Shown: piece after piece, positions 50,103 through 61,831 of the stretch
Layout: every line of letters starts with the position of its first letter
Numbering within the stretch: position 1 is the first letter of the stretch
Source: Aphidius gifuensis
Lineage: Eukaryota; Arthropoda; Insecta; Hymenoptera; Braconidae
Reading direction: 5' to 3'
NCBI RefSeq assembly: GCF_014905175.1
Contig: NC_057792.1
Span: 17,304,963 to 17,368,962, forward strand
Length of the DNA stretch: 64,000 nt
Position numbers and translations under genes: made by a program
Notes under the pieces: generated by a model
Databases searched by the model: none
What the model was told of the DNA's origin: nothing
What the model saw: only the letters and a program-made list of their open reading frames with translations

Positions 50103-53100
50103 GTAAGTTTGTCTAATAAATATAAAATGATTTTTTTTTTTTATTTTTCATATATGTATACATTAGTAATGATAGATAAATATATATGATGATTTAATAA
50201 GATATTTTGATTGATAAAAGTATGTATAGATTTATTATTTTTATTTTTTTTTATTTTGGCGAGATGATGATCAATCGTTATCGCAGCTGAGGCGAGTTCG
50301 ACAACCTCCCGTGTACCCTTGGTGAACTATTACAAATTGCAATGTATATATATGTATTTAAAAAAAATAAATAAATTTAATTTCATCTCTTGCGTGTGTA
50401 GATCAGAGATCGTAATAATAATAAGATTATAAAGAGAAGAGCTCTTTTAGATGAGAAAAGAAAAATAATAAATGAAAAAAAAAAATAAATAATCATTCGT
50501 GATTCTATATTGAGATGCAGGTAGCAATAGATTTTTTAAATAGAATTTTTTTTTTCTTTTAATTCATTTTGAAAAATGTTGAATAAGAAGATTTACTTCG
50601 TATTGATAAATTTATGAACAATTTAAAGACTTAAAACACTGGTTAATTGATTAGAATTAAAAAAAAAAAAAATTGTATTTATAATAATATATAAATTTAT
50701 GTTTTAATATAGGAATTATATTAGAAAATAGTTTTGCATAAGCTTGCAAAAACTAAAAGCTTATTTAAAAAAAAAAAAAAAATATTATTTATAAATTTTT
50801 TTTTTTATTAATCCAACGAGTTATCCTAATATAAAAAGGACAAACATCATCGGTCTTCCGAACATTTGATTGGTCATTGTTTTTTTCTCACTTACTCTCA
50901 TACAAATTTCTTTGTTTGCCTTTTTCTATTATTTTTTTATTTATTTCGTTAGCAACGAAAAAACAACAAAAAAAGCAGTAAAAAAAATTTTTGATATTTT
51001 TTTTAAATAAATTGACATATTAAGCTACATCTTTTTTAATAATTGTAGATCTCTTGGTACGGAGAAAACTTTTTATTATGTGTTTTTTATGTATGAAGAA
51101 ATAAATTTGAAAAAATTTTTTTTAATATTTTTATATTTTTTTAAAATTGACATATTAAGCTAGCACAACTTTTTCAATAATTATCGGATCTCGATGCAAT
51201 TGGGCTTGAAATTTTGTGTAGAATATTTTATGTATGTGAAAAAATAAAAGATTTGAAGAAAATTTTTTATTTTTTTTAATTTTTAAAAATTCAAATATTA
51301 AACTAGCACAACTTTCTCAATAATCATCGGATCCCGATGCAATTGGGCTTGAAATTTTTTGTGCGAATTATGTGTTTTTATGTGTGAAAAAATAAATTTG
51401 AAAGAAATTTTTTTATTTTTATTTTTTAAAAATTCAAATAAGCTAGCACAACTTTTTAATAATCTATCGGATCTTGATGCAATTGGGCTTAAAATTTTGT
51501 GCGAATTATGTGTTTTTATGTGTGAAAAATAAATTTGAAAAAATTTTTTAATATTTTTATATTTTTTTTTAAAATTGACATATTAAGCTAACAACTTTTT
51601 AATAATCATCGGATCTCGATGCAATTGGGCTTAAAATTTTGTGCAAATTATGTGTTTTTTATGTGTGAAGAAATAAATTTAAAAGAAAATTTTTTTTTTA
51701 TTTTTTACATTTTTTTAAAAAATTCAAATATTAAGCTAGCACAACTTTCTCAATAATCATCGGATCTCGATGCAATTGGGCTTAAAATTTTGTGCGAATT
51801 ATGTGTTTTTTATGTGTGAAGAAATAAATTTGAAAGAAAATTTTTTTAAATATTTTTTATATTTTTTTTAAAAATTGACATATTAAGCTAGCACAACTTT
51901 TTTAATAATCATCGGATCTCGATGCAATTGGGCTTGAAATTTTGTGCGAATTATGTGTTTTTTATGTGTGAAGAAATAATTCAAAAACAAAATTTTTTTA
52001 AATATTTTTTATATTTTTTTTTAAAATTGACATATTAAGGTAGCACAACTTTTTCAGTAAACATTCAATCTTGATGTTATTAGACTAAAAATTACGTGTG
52101 AATTATGTGTGATTTATGTGTAAATAAATAAATTAAAAAAATTTTTCGTCAATTTATTCATTCTTTTTTTTTTTTTATGATAATACTTGTGTTTATAAAA
52201 TCAATGAACAATGAACCTTTTAGAAGGTATAGATACAGGCGCGCGTAGCGCGCCAATGTGCTCGTATAAAAAAATAACAGGATATAATTTGTATAGATAA
52301 TTTTTTCTGATCAATCTATCAATATTTTTTTAATAAAAAATTAAATTTCAATCTAAATTATTATTAAAACAATATTGTTAAAGTTAATTATTTTAATTAA
52401 ATTTATTTAAAATATTAACACGCGATAATTTAAGCAATTAAAAAATAAACTAAATAATTTTTTTTTAAAAACAAATTTATATGATTTTTTAATTTATATT
52501 TATTAAATTAAATTTATGTTAATATTTAAAATAAAACTGTCAGTTTGATATTTGAGTGTAAGAAAAATAAAAAGCTCTAATCAAAAATAATACTAGAATT
52601 TAATTTAATGGATGGTTAGACAATGTCGGACGAAATATTTTTACCAAGTCAACTTTAATATGCCTTTAGATCTTCAAAAAAAAAAAAAAATTGAAAATAA
52701 ACAAGTGATCAACAAGGCGTGAAATGGGCTGAATATAATTATGAAAAAAATTATAAATAAAATCCAAAAAACTACACGTTAATTATCACAAAAAAATATA
52801 ATAATAAAATTATGATATCAAAATTATAATAGTGTAAAAAAAATTAATTGAGTAAGTGGGCATTAACCTCTTCACAATAATCTTTATTAAATGGAATTTG
52901 CACTTTCGCATACATAAAATATACGTAGATAAAAAAACCTGCCAAACAAGTATCTAATTACATTTTTTTTCGTTTTTTTTATAATATAAAATTATAATTA
53001 CGATTTTTTTTTTTTTGTTTTGTTTTAATTATTTTTCCAGTCTAGTCATATTTCCCAGAATTATAACAAATAATCGTAAAACTTTATGAATTCATGCGGT

Positions 53101-56100
53101 TTTTAGCTTTTTATATTATTATTTTTTATTATTATTTATTAGAGTAATTTGCAAGTGTGTAGTTGAATAATATATTGTTATGAATTAACATTTATAATTG
53201 ACATAAATTAACTCAGGTCAAAATATATAAAATAAATTACTGCATCAGCCAGATGATCCTAAAGAGACTGCATTTACATCGTTGCAGTACATAGTATTAT
53301 TGGATATGCAGAGTATTTTTTTTTTTTTTGCATCTTTATAGTTTATACCCTGACCTTCTCACTAAATTTTTTATGATATGTATTTATTTCAGTTTTTCTT
53401 CACGTTTCAGACTAATCTAAGTAAATTAGGCCAAAAAAAAAGATGTAGCTAAGAAGGTAAAGGTCATTATCGGGATTTTTTTTGAAGATAGGAGGTCAGG
53501 ATCAAAATTTCAAAAAAAGTTAAAATTGTCAGGGTTTCTCAGACAAATGAATATTGTTCTTTTCATAATATAGAGATTCAAAAAAAAAAAAAATAATAAT
53601 AGGTGCGGTTTAAATTTTGTATTTTTGAATATACAGTGTTGCAAAAACATGCTGAATGTTTAACATAACTTTTATATTTTTTACAACAGCCTCTATACCA
53701 TAAATAACAATAAAAAAAAAAAAATAAAAATAAAATAAATATCAATTTAACAAATAAAAGGTGTGAGAGATAATTAAAACAATATGATAAATTAACAACT
53801 TTTATCATCAAGTGATTAATTATAATCAAAAAAAATAAAAATTTATTTACCTCGTTAATTTAATCAATTGTACTTGTTAGATTTTAATCATTACACTTGA
53901 ATAATATATGTACAAACAATGCCTTAATTTTAAATAAATTTATTTTATTTATATATATTCATCATTTATTTAAATTTCATTGTTGTTGTTGTTGTTTTTT
54001 TTATATATAAATAATAGCTGGAAGCAATAAAATCAAGCCTCAAATATTCAATTACAAATAAACATTGTTTTTATTTGATTCATCACGCGATAATAAACAT
54101 CGAAATGTTAAATGAGATTCCTTATGCAGAAAAAAAAGAGAAAAAAAAATGCACTGAATTCGTTATAAGCATCAGACATGAACCTTAACTAATTTCACGC
54201 TTGTTTAGAACCCACAACTGGGATAATTAATTCAATCTACTCAGGTACATTTTGTTTGGCAATTAGCATATCTCCAGCTGTCTTACAAACAGACTCATGA
54301 AATATAACAAATAAAAAAAAGAAAAAAAAAAAAATATATTTGAGTTAATTATTGATATTCGATGAAATGTAAATATATATGCATCATTATGATTATCATA
54401 CTCGATAACCATTCAACAATAAATAAATAAACCAATTAATTAATTACAAATATACAATTAAATTTCTTTTTTTATGTGGAGTATAATATCCAAACGGAAA
54501 ATATTATAGTGAATTTTATGGTATCAATTTCATTGGATATAATATATTACATTTAATTTTTTTTTAAATTTTTTTTGTTGATGTAATGATTCTGACATGT
54601 CTAGCCGAGCACAATCATCAACAATATTAATTTTTTTTTTTTTCAAACCCTATCACAGTTGGACGCTTTATATATATATTAAAAAATACTGCATATATAA
54701 AAATAATAATTTCATTTAAACAATAAATAAATTTTTAAAAAAATAATATTAATCATTTTGTCTAATATACCTATATATATTTCTTTGTGTATATAGATAA
54801 ATAAAAAAAAGAAAAAAAGAAAAAATCATATAATATAAAGCTATATATATAATAATAAAAATGTCAATTAGCTAAAACATGCTAGACATTGAATATGTTG
54901 TTTGTTCGTTTGTTATTATTATTTATTTAATATTTTTTTTTATTTTTTGGCCAACTTGTATACGACATGTTTTGGCGCCTACGTTTATATATATGCATGT
55001 CCATACATATCACTTGGACACCAAGGTCCAAATTAAATTCATTTTGTATATATATTTCCATTAGTTGTATTTGAAAATAATAAAAAAAATATATCAGGCA
55101 AAAGTTAAAGGCATAAAAGCTAAAAACGAATCAACAAAAAAAATATAAAAACATGTCGAATGTTCACCACCACCACCCAAAGAAAACTCGTTGGTTTGAA
55201 TAAATTATACTTTGCAATTCTTGCAGCATCCCCTTTCTGTCTTTACCATCACCATCATCATCATCATCACCACCATTGCCAAAGAAACGATGTCGAAAAA
55301 AATAAATAAAATATATAAAAAAATTCTTTTTTTCAAACTATGGAATAGCCGCAACTCGTCGTCGTCGTCGTCGTTTATTTATTTATTTTTTTTTTCATTT
55401 CTCATTTATGATAATTACCATGGTCTCTTGTATTAAACTTGATCTCACTCTCAATCTTTTATTTTATCTTGCGGTTGTGTGTTAAGTTGGCGCCCCTCAA
55501 ATGTATATATACACACATTCAACATTATTTTCTTCAACAAGATTGTGCGGCAATGGCTCGTTAACTCCCGTAGGGCGTTTGTTTCGACAGGTGAATCCAT
55601 GCGAATGTGCCTCTGTTCGTGTCAAAAGTGTGTGTCAACGTGCGCAACAAGTATCCAAGAAGTACATTAGCAAAACATCATTTACAAAAAAAAAAAAAAT
55701 ATAATAATTTAAATTAAAAAATAAATAACGGATAAATAAATATAAATATAAATAAAACTGATGTTATGCAAATTCATTCATCCATTGCTTGAAATACTCG
55801 TCAGATTAAAAATATTTTTATTATTTTTATAAATATATATTTAATTTACAATATATATATTATTATTATTTTTTTTTTTTTATAAAATTTCATATCGCGA
55901 AATTGATATTGAAATTGTATACGTTGTATAATAATGTTTTTTTTATTGAATTATATTTATAGTATAGATTGCTGATGGTTGTGATGATATAAAATGTTAA
56001 ATATACAGATGAAATATATATTTTTTTAGATTTATTATGTTATACACAATAAATATGATTATTTGATTATATATATTTTTCAGCGTGATGACGATGCCCC

Positions 56101-59100
56101 AAGGGCTGTTAAATTCACTATGCGAGAAAGAAGATTTATAAAATTCGCATCGGTTGATGTTCATGGTCAGATATACATGACACCACAGGATTTTCTTGAC
56201 AGTGTCGTTGAATCAGAGCCAAGACGTAAGTTAACAAATTTATTAAAATTCAATAATATTGAATGAATTATTAAATGAAAATTGAATAAATTAAATAACT
56301 CATCAATTTATCAAATAATTTCAACACCATGAAATTATTTTTTAAATGAAAAAAACTTTAAAGTATTTAAAATAATTTGAAATGATTTTTAAATTTTTAT
56401 AAATTCATTTTTTTTAATAATTTAAGCAAGACACAAGAGACGAGTGCTTACTGAAAGAGAATTAGAAATAATAAAAAATACAACTCCTGTATTACGAAGT
56501 GGAGGTCCTCATTTATTCAGAACAATCAAAGAAAAAGGTATTTAAAAAAATATAAATATTGTATAAGTAAAATTTAATTACAATTTATAAATTAATAAAT
56601 TTTGAATTGAAAATTACAGTCGCATTGATGATAAATAATTTTATTTTAAATATAAAGTATGAATTAAAACACTTAATAAATGAATGACATGTTGATAGGT
56701 ATATATCTGCGTCAACTTAAAAAAAAAAAAACATGTCACTATAAAATTGTATAGAGAGAGAGTTTATTTTTTTTTTTTTTTAAATTAATAACATAAACAC
56801 GTCAAATAAAGTCTATAAAGAAACAAATCAATAATTTATTCTGGGCAATTAACTATGAATATATTAGGCAAATTAAAATTGATACTTGAAGATGGGATTT
56901 GCGTACGTGTCACTATTGGTAATGAGCCTTCGTCGTTGTCGTCTTTTCTCTTATATAAAAAAAATAAAAAAAAAAAAGTATATATCGTCTGGTCATTGAA
57001 AAACCGGCTCGATAAACTAAAAATCAAAAAAATTTTAAATACCTTATATTCAGTTGAATTTGTTACGGGTTATCAATATGAAAAATCAAAATTAATATTT
57101 ATATAAAAAATTACATTTTTCATTTTAAATATATATAATAATTTGCATTATATATTTTATACATCAATCATCATTTTGAATTGACGCGATGAGAGCAATA
57201 TTAAATATATATATTGAAATAATAAAATATTGCGGTAATGTAATTCAACAGTATGAATCATGATATAAAATAATTTATATTAAAAAAAATATATATATAT
57301 AAAAAATCATATATAAGGCAAAAGCAGATGTACCATCACTACTATGTATTCTCGATTTATATACTATATATATAGTCTACTCTTAAATTCTCGTTTCTTT
57401 CTGTCGTCGCAAGCTTATAATTTTTTTTTATTTTTTTTTTTCATTTTTTTTTCATTTAGTGAACTATACACGTATAGAATCTTGCCGCATATATGGACAA
57501 GTTGTTCGTTCTTTAAATTCTCGATCGTCGCTAAGCTCACAATATATATATATATAGGCAATATAACAAGTTATAATGCTGATCTTCCTGATCTGATGAG
57601 CCGCAATGCTATTTGAAAATGAGACATTTATACAAGCACGCAACCTTCAGGAGAGAAAAAATTTAAAAAAAAAAAAAAATTGATTGATTGTGTATTTAGA
57701 ATATTTTATTATTTATTTGTTAATTTTTTTTTTTTTTTTCGATTTTAATATCTCATTTGGATAATACTAATATAAATAATCTCAACATCTGCATTATGTA
57801 GACACAGTTAATATTGATTATTGTCACATATAAACACGATAAAATTAATATTTATTTTATCAGATATATGCTGTTATATATATTAAGTCGTTTAATATTT
57901 TATTTATTTTCAATTTAAATTAGCTGTTTTTTTTTTCTACAGGAATTGTATCGTACACGGAATATTTGTTTCTACTTTCAATACTTACAAGTGAGTTTTT
58001 TGTTACATCAAAGAAATAAAAAAAAATATAATTCAATACACTTATATCTTGGTAAAAATGTTTAAATAAATTTAAAAAAAAAAAAAAAATGAATAAATCT
58101 TTTAATATAATAATAAATAATTATTATTATTTTGCGTTTTACAGAACCACAAACTGGATTTCGAATAGCATTTAATATGTTTGATACTGATGGTAATGAA
58201 AGAGTCGACAAGAATGAATTTCTTGTGGTAAGATATTAAGTTAAATATTTCAATTAAATTAATTCAAAGATTACAATAATTTAGTTATTATTAAATCAGA
58301 TATAATTATTGTATTATCACAATATATTAGTATGATTAATTAAAAGATTAAATTATTTTTTTATTATATTAATAAGAAGAAATGAATTATTTACGTTTTT
58401 TTTTTTTTTTTTAATTTTCTTTTAATTTTATTAATAATATTGTTTGATTGATTCACTGATTAATTATATATAGGCACGATTAACAAAGTAAACATCATTT
58501 ACATTGAAAAAAAAAGGAAAATAAATAAATAAAAACTAGTGATAAATAAATAGTCATGTACAGTATATATGTTTGACGATAAATATATGTTTGTTTTGTA
58601 AAATAACAAGACATTGACTGTTGATGTATGTAATTTCCGTCATGCATGAAAATATTTTTTCACAGATCAGAAGACTCTTTAGTTACGGAGTAAAGGAACG
58701 AAAAAGCAAAGAGGCTCTTGATGCCGTGAGTTTTATAGTGACGAGTAATATATTGACAAAAATAATAAAAAATATTGATAAATAATTATTAAATTTACTT
58801 GAAAAAAAAAATTGCAGTTTTGATATAATAACAATAATTAAACTTCATTAATGCTATTAATAATTAAAAGCATAATTAATCAAAATGATAATGCAATTTT
58901 AAATTAAAAAACTCATTGCTTTAATTTTTTTTTTATGTAATTTTTTTTTTAACAGCTTTTTATGAAAAATGCAACGAATGAACTTCATCATAATATAAGA
59001 GATGAGACTGCATCCAAGAATGAATATTAAAATAAAAATCGGGTAATAATTATAATATTTTAATTAAATAATTTCGGAAAATTAATTTAAAAAATAGTCT

Positions 59101-61430
59101 TGTATATAAATTTTCATGGGGATAGTAGATAGTGTTGTACATTATTAATAATATAATAAAAATTATAGCGAAAGGAAAAATAATTTAGTCATTTGAAAAA
59201 TCGAAATAAAAAATTATTAAACTCACCATTATTGCAGCTGTAAATGTCATCAATTTGTTCCATTAAAACTCCCATAATCTGCAACAATAATTATCAAAAA
59301 ATTATATAAATTATTTAAAATACAAAAAGAATAAATAAACTTAGTATAAAAAATTTTTAAATAACAGCTTGTCTATAGGACAAAGTTAATAAACCGAAAT
59401 AAAATCCAACTTTGATTTTCTATATGCCTGAGAGAATATATATTGTTAAAAATTATTATCAACTGCATAAGCTAATTAGTTGATTAGTTTATTAGTTGAT
59501 TATATTGTCGCGTGACAACTAAAGCACAAATATAATGATGATGAATATTATAATAATGAAAAAAAAAACCTGTGTGTGAAGAAACTCTTAACGAATTGAT
59601 AAACAACTCAAATGTCAAGTTTTTTAATGAGCTTTTAGGCTTGTTTTATGCATCATCAACTAATGTCTACTCTGCATATATTTATAATATTAATATATCA
59701 GTATATATTTGCTTATTATAACATGAAGACTTGAAGAGAATATATTACTATGTGAAATTCTTCTTGACACTATTGCACATAGCTATATCATTTGTATTAT
59801 CTAGACTCTGCATGTGTCAATTGCGATAAACTCTGTCTAATGAATCATTTTACTAATATACATAATAAATATACACACACACAGATATATATAAATAAAC
59901 AACCGTTAATTACATCTGACTTAAGAGTCGCGTGTCCAACAACATAAATATATTTCTCATTTTCACTGTCAATTATCATGATTTCTTTCACATGTGTAAT
60001 ATTCTATCAAATATTTTTTTTTCATTTATTATTATTGCTATTTTATTTACTTTTTCATAATTAAATATTACCTTTTTTTTCTTTTATTTTAATTTATTAC
60101 TTGTTTTACTAATATACCTATATGTTTCAGGTGAATTTTTTTTATTTTTTTTATTTTTTTCAAATAAAATTCTGTAAATGTTAACAATTATTATTTGCAA
60201 TGAAAAAAATATTAATTGTCATGTTTTACATTGTGATGTTTCAATTAATTATTTATATTTATTTTTTCATTAGATGGAAAATATATTTAGTCATGCTTGG
60301 AAAGGACGACATGGTGTTGAACAACTTGAAGCTGACAAAAAAATATCATCTGGTGATTTATCAACTATTGAAGATTATGATCAAGTATATATATTTAATT
60401 TAAAAAAAATTTACAATTTTAATTTATAAATAATTATATAATTTAAATGAAAATTTTTTTAGGGTTTATTACGACGTGATGGTATTGATACATCATTGAT
60501 GATACATTTTTTTGGTAAAGATGGTAAATACGAGCTTCAATATGAAGGTTTTCGTCAATTTATGGAAAATTTACAATTTGAAGTACTTCAATTGGAATTT
60601 GGTGAATTTAGTAAAGGACAAGATACAATAACTGAATTAGATTTTGCTAAAATTTTATTGAGATATACTTATCTTGATACAGATGAGTAAGTAAAAAATA
60701 TATTTACAAAAATTTCAAAATAAAAATTTCCCCCTCAAAAATCATAATTTAAATATCATTATTATTATTTTTAGATATGATAAATATTTAGAAAGATTAC
60801 TTGATCGTTTACAGCATCAAACAAATATTAATTTTGATGAATTCCAGATATTTTATCAATTTTTAAATAGCCTTGATGATTTTTCAATAGCAATGAGAAT
60901 GTATACCCTTGCAAATCATCCAATATCAAAAGGTAAAAAAATAAATAAAAATAAATAAATATATAAACAAGTAGTAATTATAAAAATTGACAATTTAATA
61001 ATTAAAGATGAATTTATGAGAGCTGTTAAAATATGTACTGGTACATGTATATCAAAACACATTATCGACACGGTGTTTGCCTTGTTTGATGTTGACGGAG
61101 ATGGACAATTATCCTACGAGGAATTCATTGCAATTATGAAGGATAGATTACATCGTGGCTTCAAGGTAAACTAAATGATATACATATCATCATATTATAA
61201 ATTCGGCATGCATCATAATAACAGCTTACAATATTAATCATTCAATACTACTACTACTATGTATATGTTTGTGATTTAGTAATAAAAATATATAATTTAT
61301 ATTTGTAGTAAATATAGATAGCTATACTGGTAATTTTATTACATTTTCATATTTTTTACAGACACAACCAAGAAGTGAAGGCTGGGAAGCATTTAAACAG
61401 TGTGTTAAACAAGAAATCAAAGGACCTTAA
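49896..61430 (+). CDS. MICU3: MICU3-type mitochondrial calcium uptake regulator
   Basis: Eleven coding exons splice to 456 residues with consistent phases. The ATG at 49896 sits in a good context (CAAACATGG). Residues 1-36 are basic and amphipathic as in a mitochondrial targeting sequence; 39-53 (SVVILTFGSVIFFV) are hydrophobic. The family region starts RRFIKFASVDVHGQIYMTPQ, then GIVSYTEYLFLLSIL. EF-hand 1 loop is 183-194 (DTDGNERVDKNE) and EF-hand 2 loop 409-420 (DVDGDGQLSYEE), both with canonical acidic ligands; two degenerate hands lie between (FGKDGKYELQYEGFRQFMEN; NINFDEFQIFYQFLN). The protein ends in QEIKGP. MICU proteins gate the mitochondrial calcium uniporter from the intermembrane space by sensing calcium. 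The phrases MTPQDFL, MENLQ and MKDRLHRGF favour MICU3/MICU2 over MICU1. Confidence 0.92.
50998..52140. repeat. Eight-copy tandem repeat, 137-152 bp unit
   Basis: Units begin near 51023, 51160, 51303, 51441, 51585, 51735, 51887 and 52039. Each contains the landmarks AAGCTAGCACAACTTT, TAATCATCGGATCTCGATG, CAATTGGGCTT and ATTATGTGTTTTTTATGTGTG, separated by a variable poly-T/A block. The middle six copies are close to identical and the outer two diverged, as in arrays that grow or homogenise centrally. There is no open frame through the unit. Confidence 0.9.
52238..52254. repeat. Perfect GC hairpin flanking the tandem array
   Basis: GGCGCGC and GCGCGCC form a 7-bp perfect stem with a 3-base loop (GTA), about 100 bp after the last repeat unit. 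It is the only CpG-dense sequence in several kilobases. A short hairpin next to a central tandem array is the architecture of Helitron/Helentron-type (DINE/HINE) non-autonomous elements; the exact element ends are not clear. Confidence 0.75.
55240..55273. repeat. (ATC/ACC)n microsatellite
   Basis: CATCACCATCATCATCATC units inside MICU3 intron 1. Simple sequence. Confidence 0.8.
55501..55704 (+). other. Less AT-rich ORF island in MICU3 intron 1
   Basis: Two overlapping frames are open here; one reads LCGNGSLTPVGRLFRQVNPC, then ECASVRVKSVCQRAQQVSKK. TTTCGACAG at 55582-55590 could be an acceptor. Joined to MICU3 it would end the protein early, so a MICU3 role is unlikely. Possibly an enhancer or a decayed exon; not recognised. 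Confidence 0.2.
56084..56225 (+). CDS. MICU3: MICU3 exon 2: start of conserved region
   Basis: Acceptor ATATTTTTCAG, donor AGAC|GTAAGT, phase 0 in and 1 out. Encodes RDDDAPRAVKFTMRERRF and YMTPQDFLDSVVESEP, the family landmark. Confidence 0.93.
56427..56537 (+). CDS. MICU3: MICU3 exon 3
   Basis: Acceptor ATAATTTAAG (weak pyrimidine tract), donor G|GTATTT. Encodes RHKRRVLTERELEIIKNT and RSGGPHLFRTIKEKG, typical of the segment before EF-hand 1. Phase 1 in and out. Confidence 0.9.
57943..57990 (+). CDS. MICU3: MICU3 exon 4 (48 nt)
   Basis: Acceptor TTTTTTCTACAG, donor ACAA|GTGAGT. Encodes GIVSYTEYLFLLSILT, one of the most conserved MICU segments. Confidence 0.95.
58145..58227 (+). CDS. MICU3: MICU3 exon 5: EF-hand 1
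   Basis: Acceptor GCGTTTTACAG, donor GTG|GTAAGA. Encodes KPQTGFRIAFNMF followed by the calcium loop DTDGNERVDKNE, with acidic residues at loop positions 1, 3 and 12. Confidence 0.95.
58666..58725 (+). CDS. MICU3: MICU3 exon 6
   Basis: Acceptor TTTTTTCACAG, donor GCC|GTGAGT, phase 0 both ends. Encodes IRRLFSYGVKERKSKEALDA, the helix after EF-hand 1. Phase 0 out allows either the next constitutive exon or the alternative stop-containing exon. Confidence 0.92.
58956..59030 (+). CDS. MICU3: MICU3 alternative exon with stop codon
   Basis: Acceptor TTTTTTTTTTAACAG; the exon enters in phase 0 and reads LFMKNATNELHHNIRDETAS then KNEY and TAA at 59028. An AATAAA follows at once (59031) and a possible donor GG|GTAATA at about 59042. 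Spliced after exon 6 it gives a 241-residue protein with only EF-hand 1; exon 6 to exon 7 splicing skips it. It could be a real short isoform or a poison exon that lowers mRNA. Confidence 0.5.
   Translation, partial: LFMKNATNELHHNIRDETASKNEY
59227..59278 (-). CDS. Exon-like block antisense to MICU3
   Basis: On the minus strand a 52-nt block has acceptor TTATTGTTGCAG and donor AATG|GTGAGT, and one frame is open throughout: IMGVLMEQIDDIYSCNNG. The other two frames have stops. It lies in MICU3 intron 6, between the alternative exon and exon 7. No further minus-strand exons of the same gene could be linked. It may belong to a nested antisense gene, or be chance. Confidence 0.3.
60274..60384 (+). 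CDS. MICU3: MICU3 exon 7
   Basis: Acceptor TTTTTTCATTAG, donor CAA|GTATAT, 37 codons, phase 0. Encodes MENIFSHAWKGRHGVEQLEA then DKKISSGDLSTIEDYDQ, the variable linker between EF-hand lobes. It begins with ATG at the splice junction, but this is an internal codon. Confidence 0.88.
60463..60686 (+). CDS. MICU3: MICU3 exon 8: central pseudo-EF region
   Basis: Acceptor AATTTTTTTAG, donor GATGA|GTAAGT. Encodes HFFGKDGKYELQYEGFRQF, MENLQFEVLQLEFGEFSKGQ and LDFAKILLRYTYL. FGK-x-G and F-x-x-FMENLQ are MICU2/3 hallmarks. Phase 0 in, 2 out. Confidence 0.95.
60775..60932 (+). CDS. MICU3: MICU3 exon 9
   Basis: Acceptor TATTTTTAG, donor AAAAG|GTAAAA. Encodes YLERLLDRLQHQTNINFDEF, FYQFLNSLDDFSIAMRMY and LANHPIS, matching the conserved F-x-x-FLNxLxDFxIA segment. 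Confidence 0.94.
61008..61165 (+). CDS. MICU3: MICU3 exon 10: EF-hand 2
   Basis: Acceptor AATAATTAAAG, donor AAG|GTAAAC. Encodes EFMRAVKICTGTCIS, VFALFDVDGDGQLSYEEF and MKDRLHRGFK. All ligand positions of the EF loop are intact. Confidence 0.95.
61362..61430 (+). CDS. MICU3: MICU3 exon 11: C-terminus
   Basis: Acceptor TTTTTTACAG, 22 codons and TAA. Encodes QPRSEGWEAFKQCVKQEIKG and a terminal Pro, matching the short C-terminus of MICU3-type proteins. AATAAA lies at 61473. Confidence 0.93.
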   Translation, partial: TQPRSEGWEAFKQCVKQEIKGP

Positions 61431-61472
61431 AACACCTTCATGTCGATTAAACTATATTTAAATTTAATTTAC

Positions 61473-61478
61473 AATAAA
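61473..61478 (+). terminator. MICU3 polyadenylation signal
   Basis: AATAAA about 43 bases after the stop codon, a plausible signal for a short 3'UTR. Confidence 0.45.
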
Positions 61479-61831
61479 AAATATATGAAAAAAATTATTA
61501 TTCAAGAAAATAAGTGTAATTTTGTGATACCAATACTCAAATACTTTTAGTACCTTTATTTATTATTTTTAATTAATTTATTATGATCCTGTTAATATCA
61601 TACTTTAAATGAAAAAAAATAAAAAAATAAATAAAAATCACTATATATGAAAAATAAAAATATATAATTAATAAAAATAGAAGAAAAAAAATTGAAATTT
61701 TATATAGAAATAATTTATATTTCCTTTCCTAATAAATATAAAATTTAAAAACTTGATAAATAGGTATATTTATTGTTATTTGTTGGTTGAAAATTTTTCT
61801 TTTTTTTTCTTTTTGTTCTCATTTATTTTAG

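Larger units (their letters stand above)
50103..56083. other. MICU3 intron 1 (6.0 kb)
   Basis: Contains the tandem-repeat array and GC hairpin described separately. Other less AT-rich patches: 50258-50340, 53240-53300, 53395-53560, 54180-54300 and 55480-55675. The patch at 50281 could be spliced after exon 1, but would end the frame after LRRVRQPPVYPW. No exon of another known gene is recognised. Confidence 0.5.

Noticed and set aside
50281..50318. Alternative second exon of MICU3 (LRRVRQPPVYPW)
   Set aside because: Would stop after 12 residues and lose the whole conserved protein; an acceptor-like GCAG alone is weak evidence.
49896..61430. MICU1 as identity of the third gene
   Set aside because: The MENLQ, MKDRLHRGF and short EIKGP end fit MICU3/MICU2; MICU1-type C-terminal sequence is absent.
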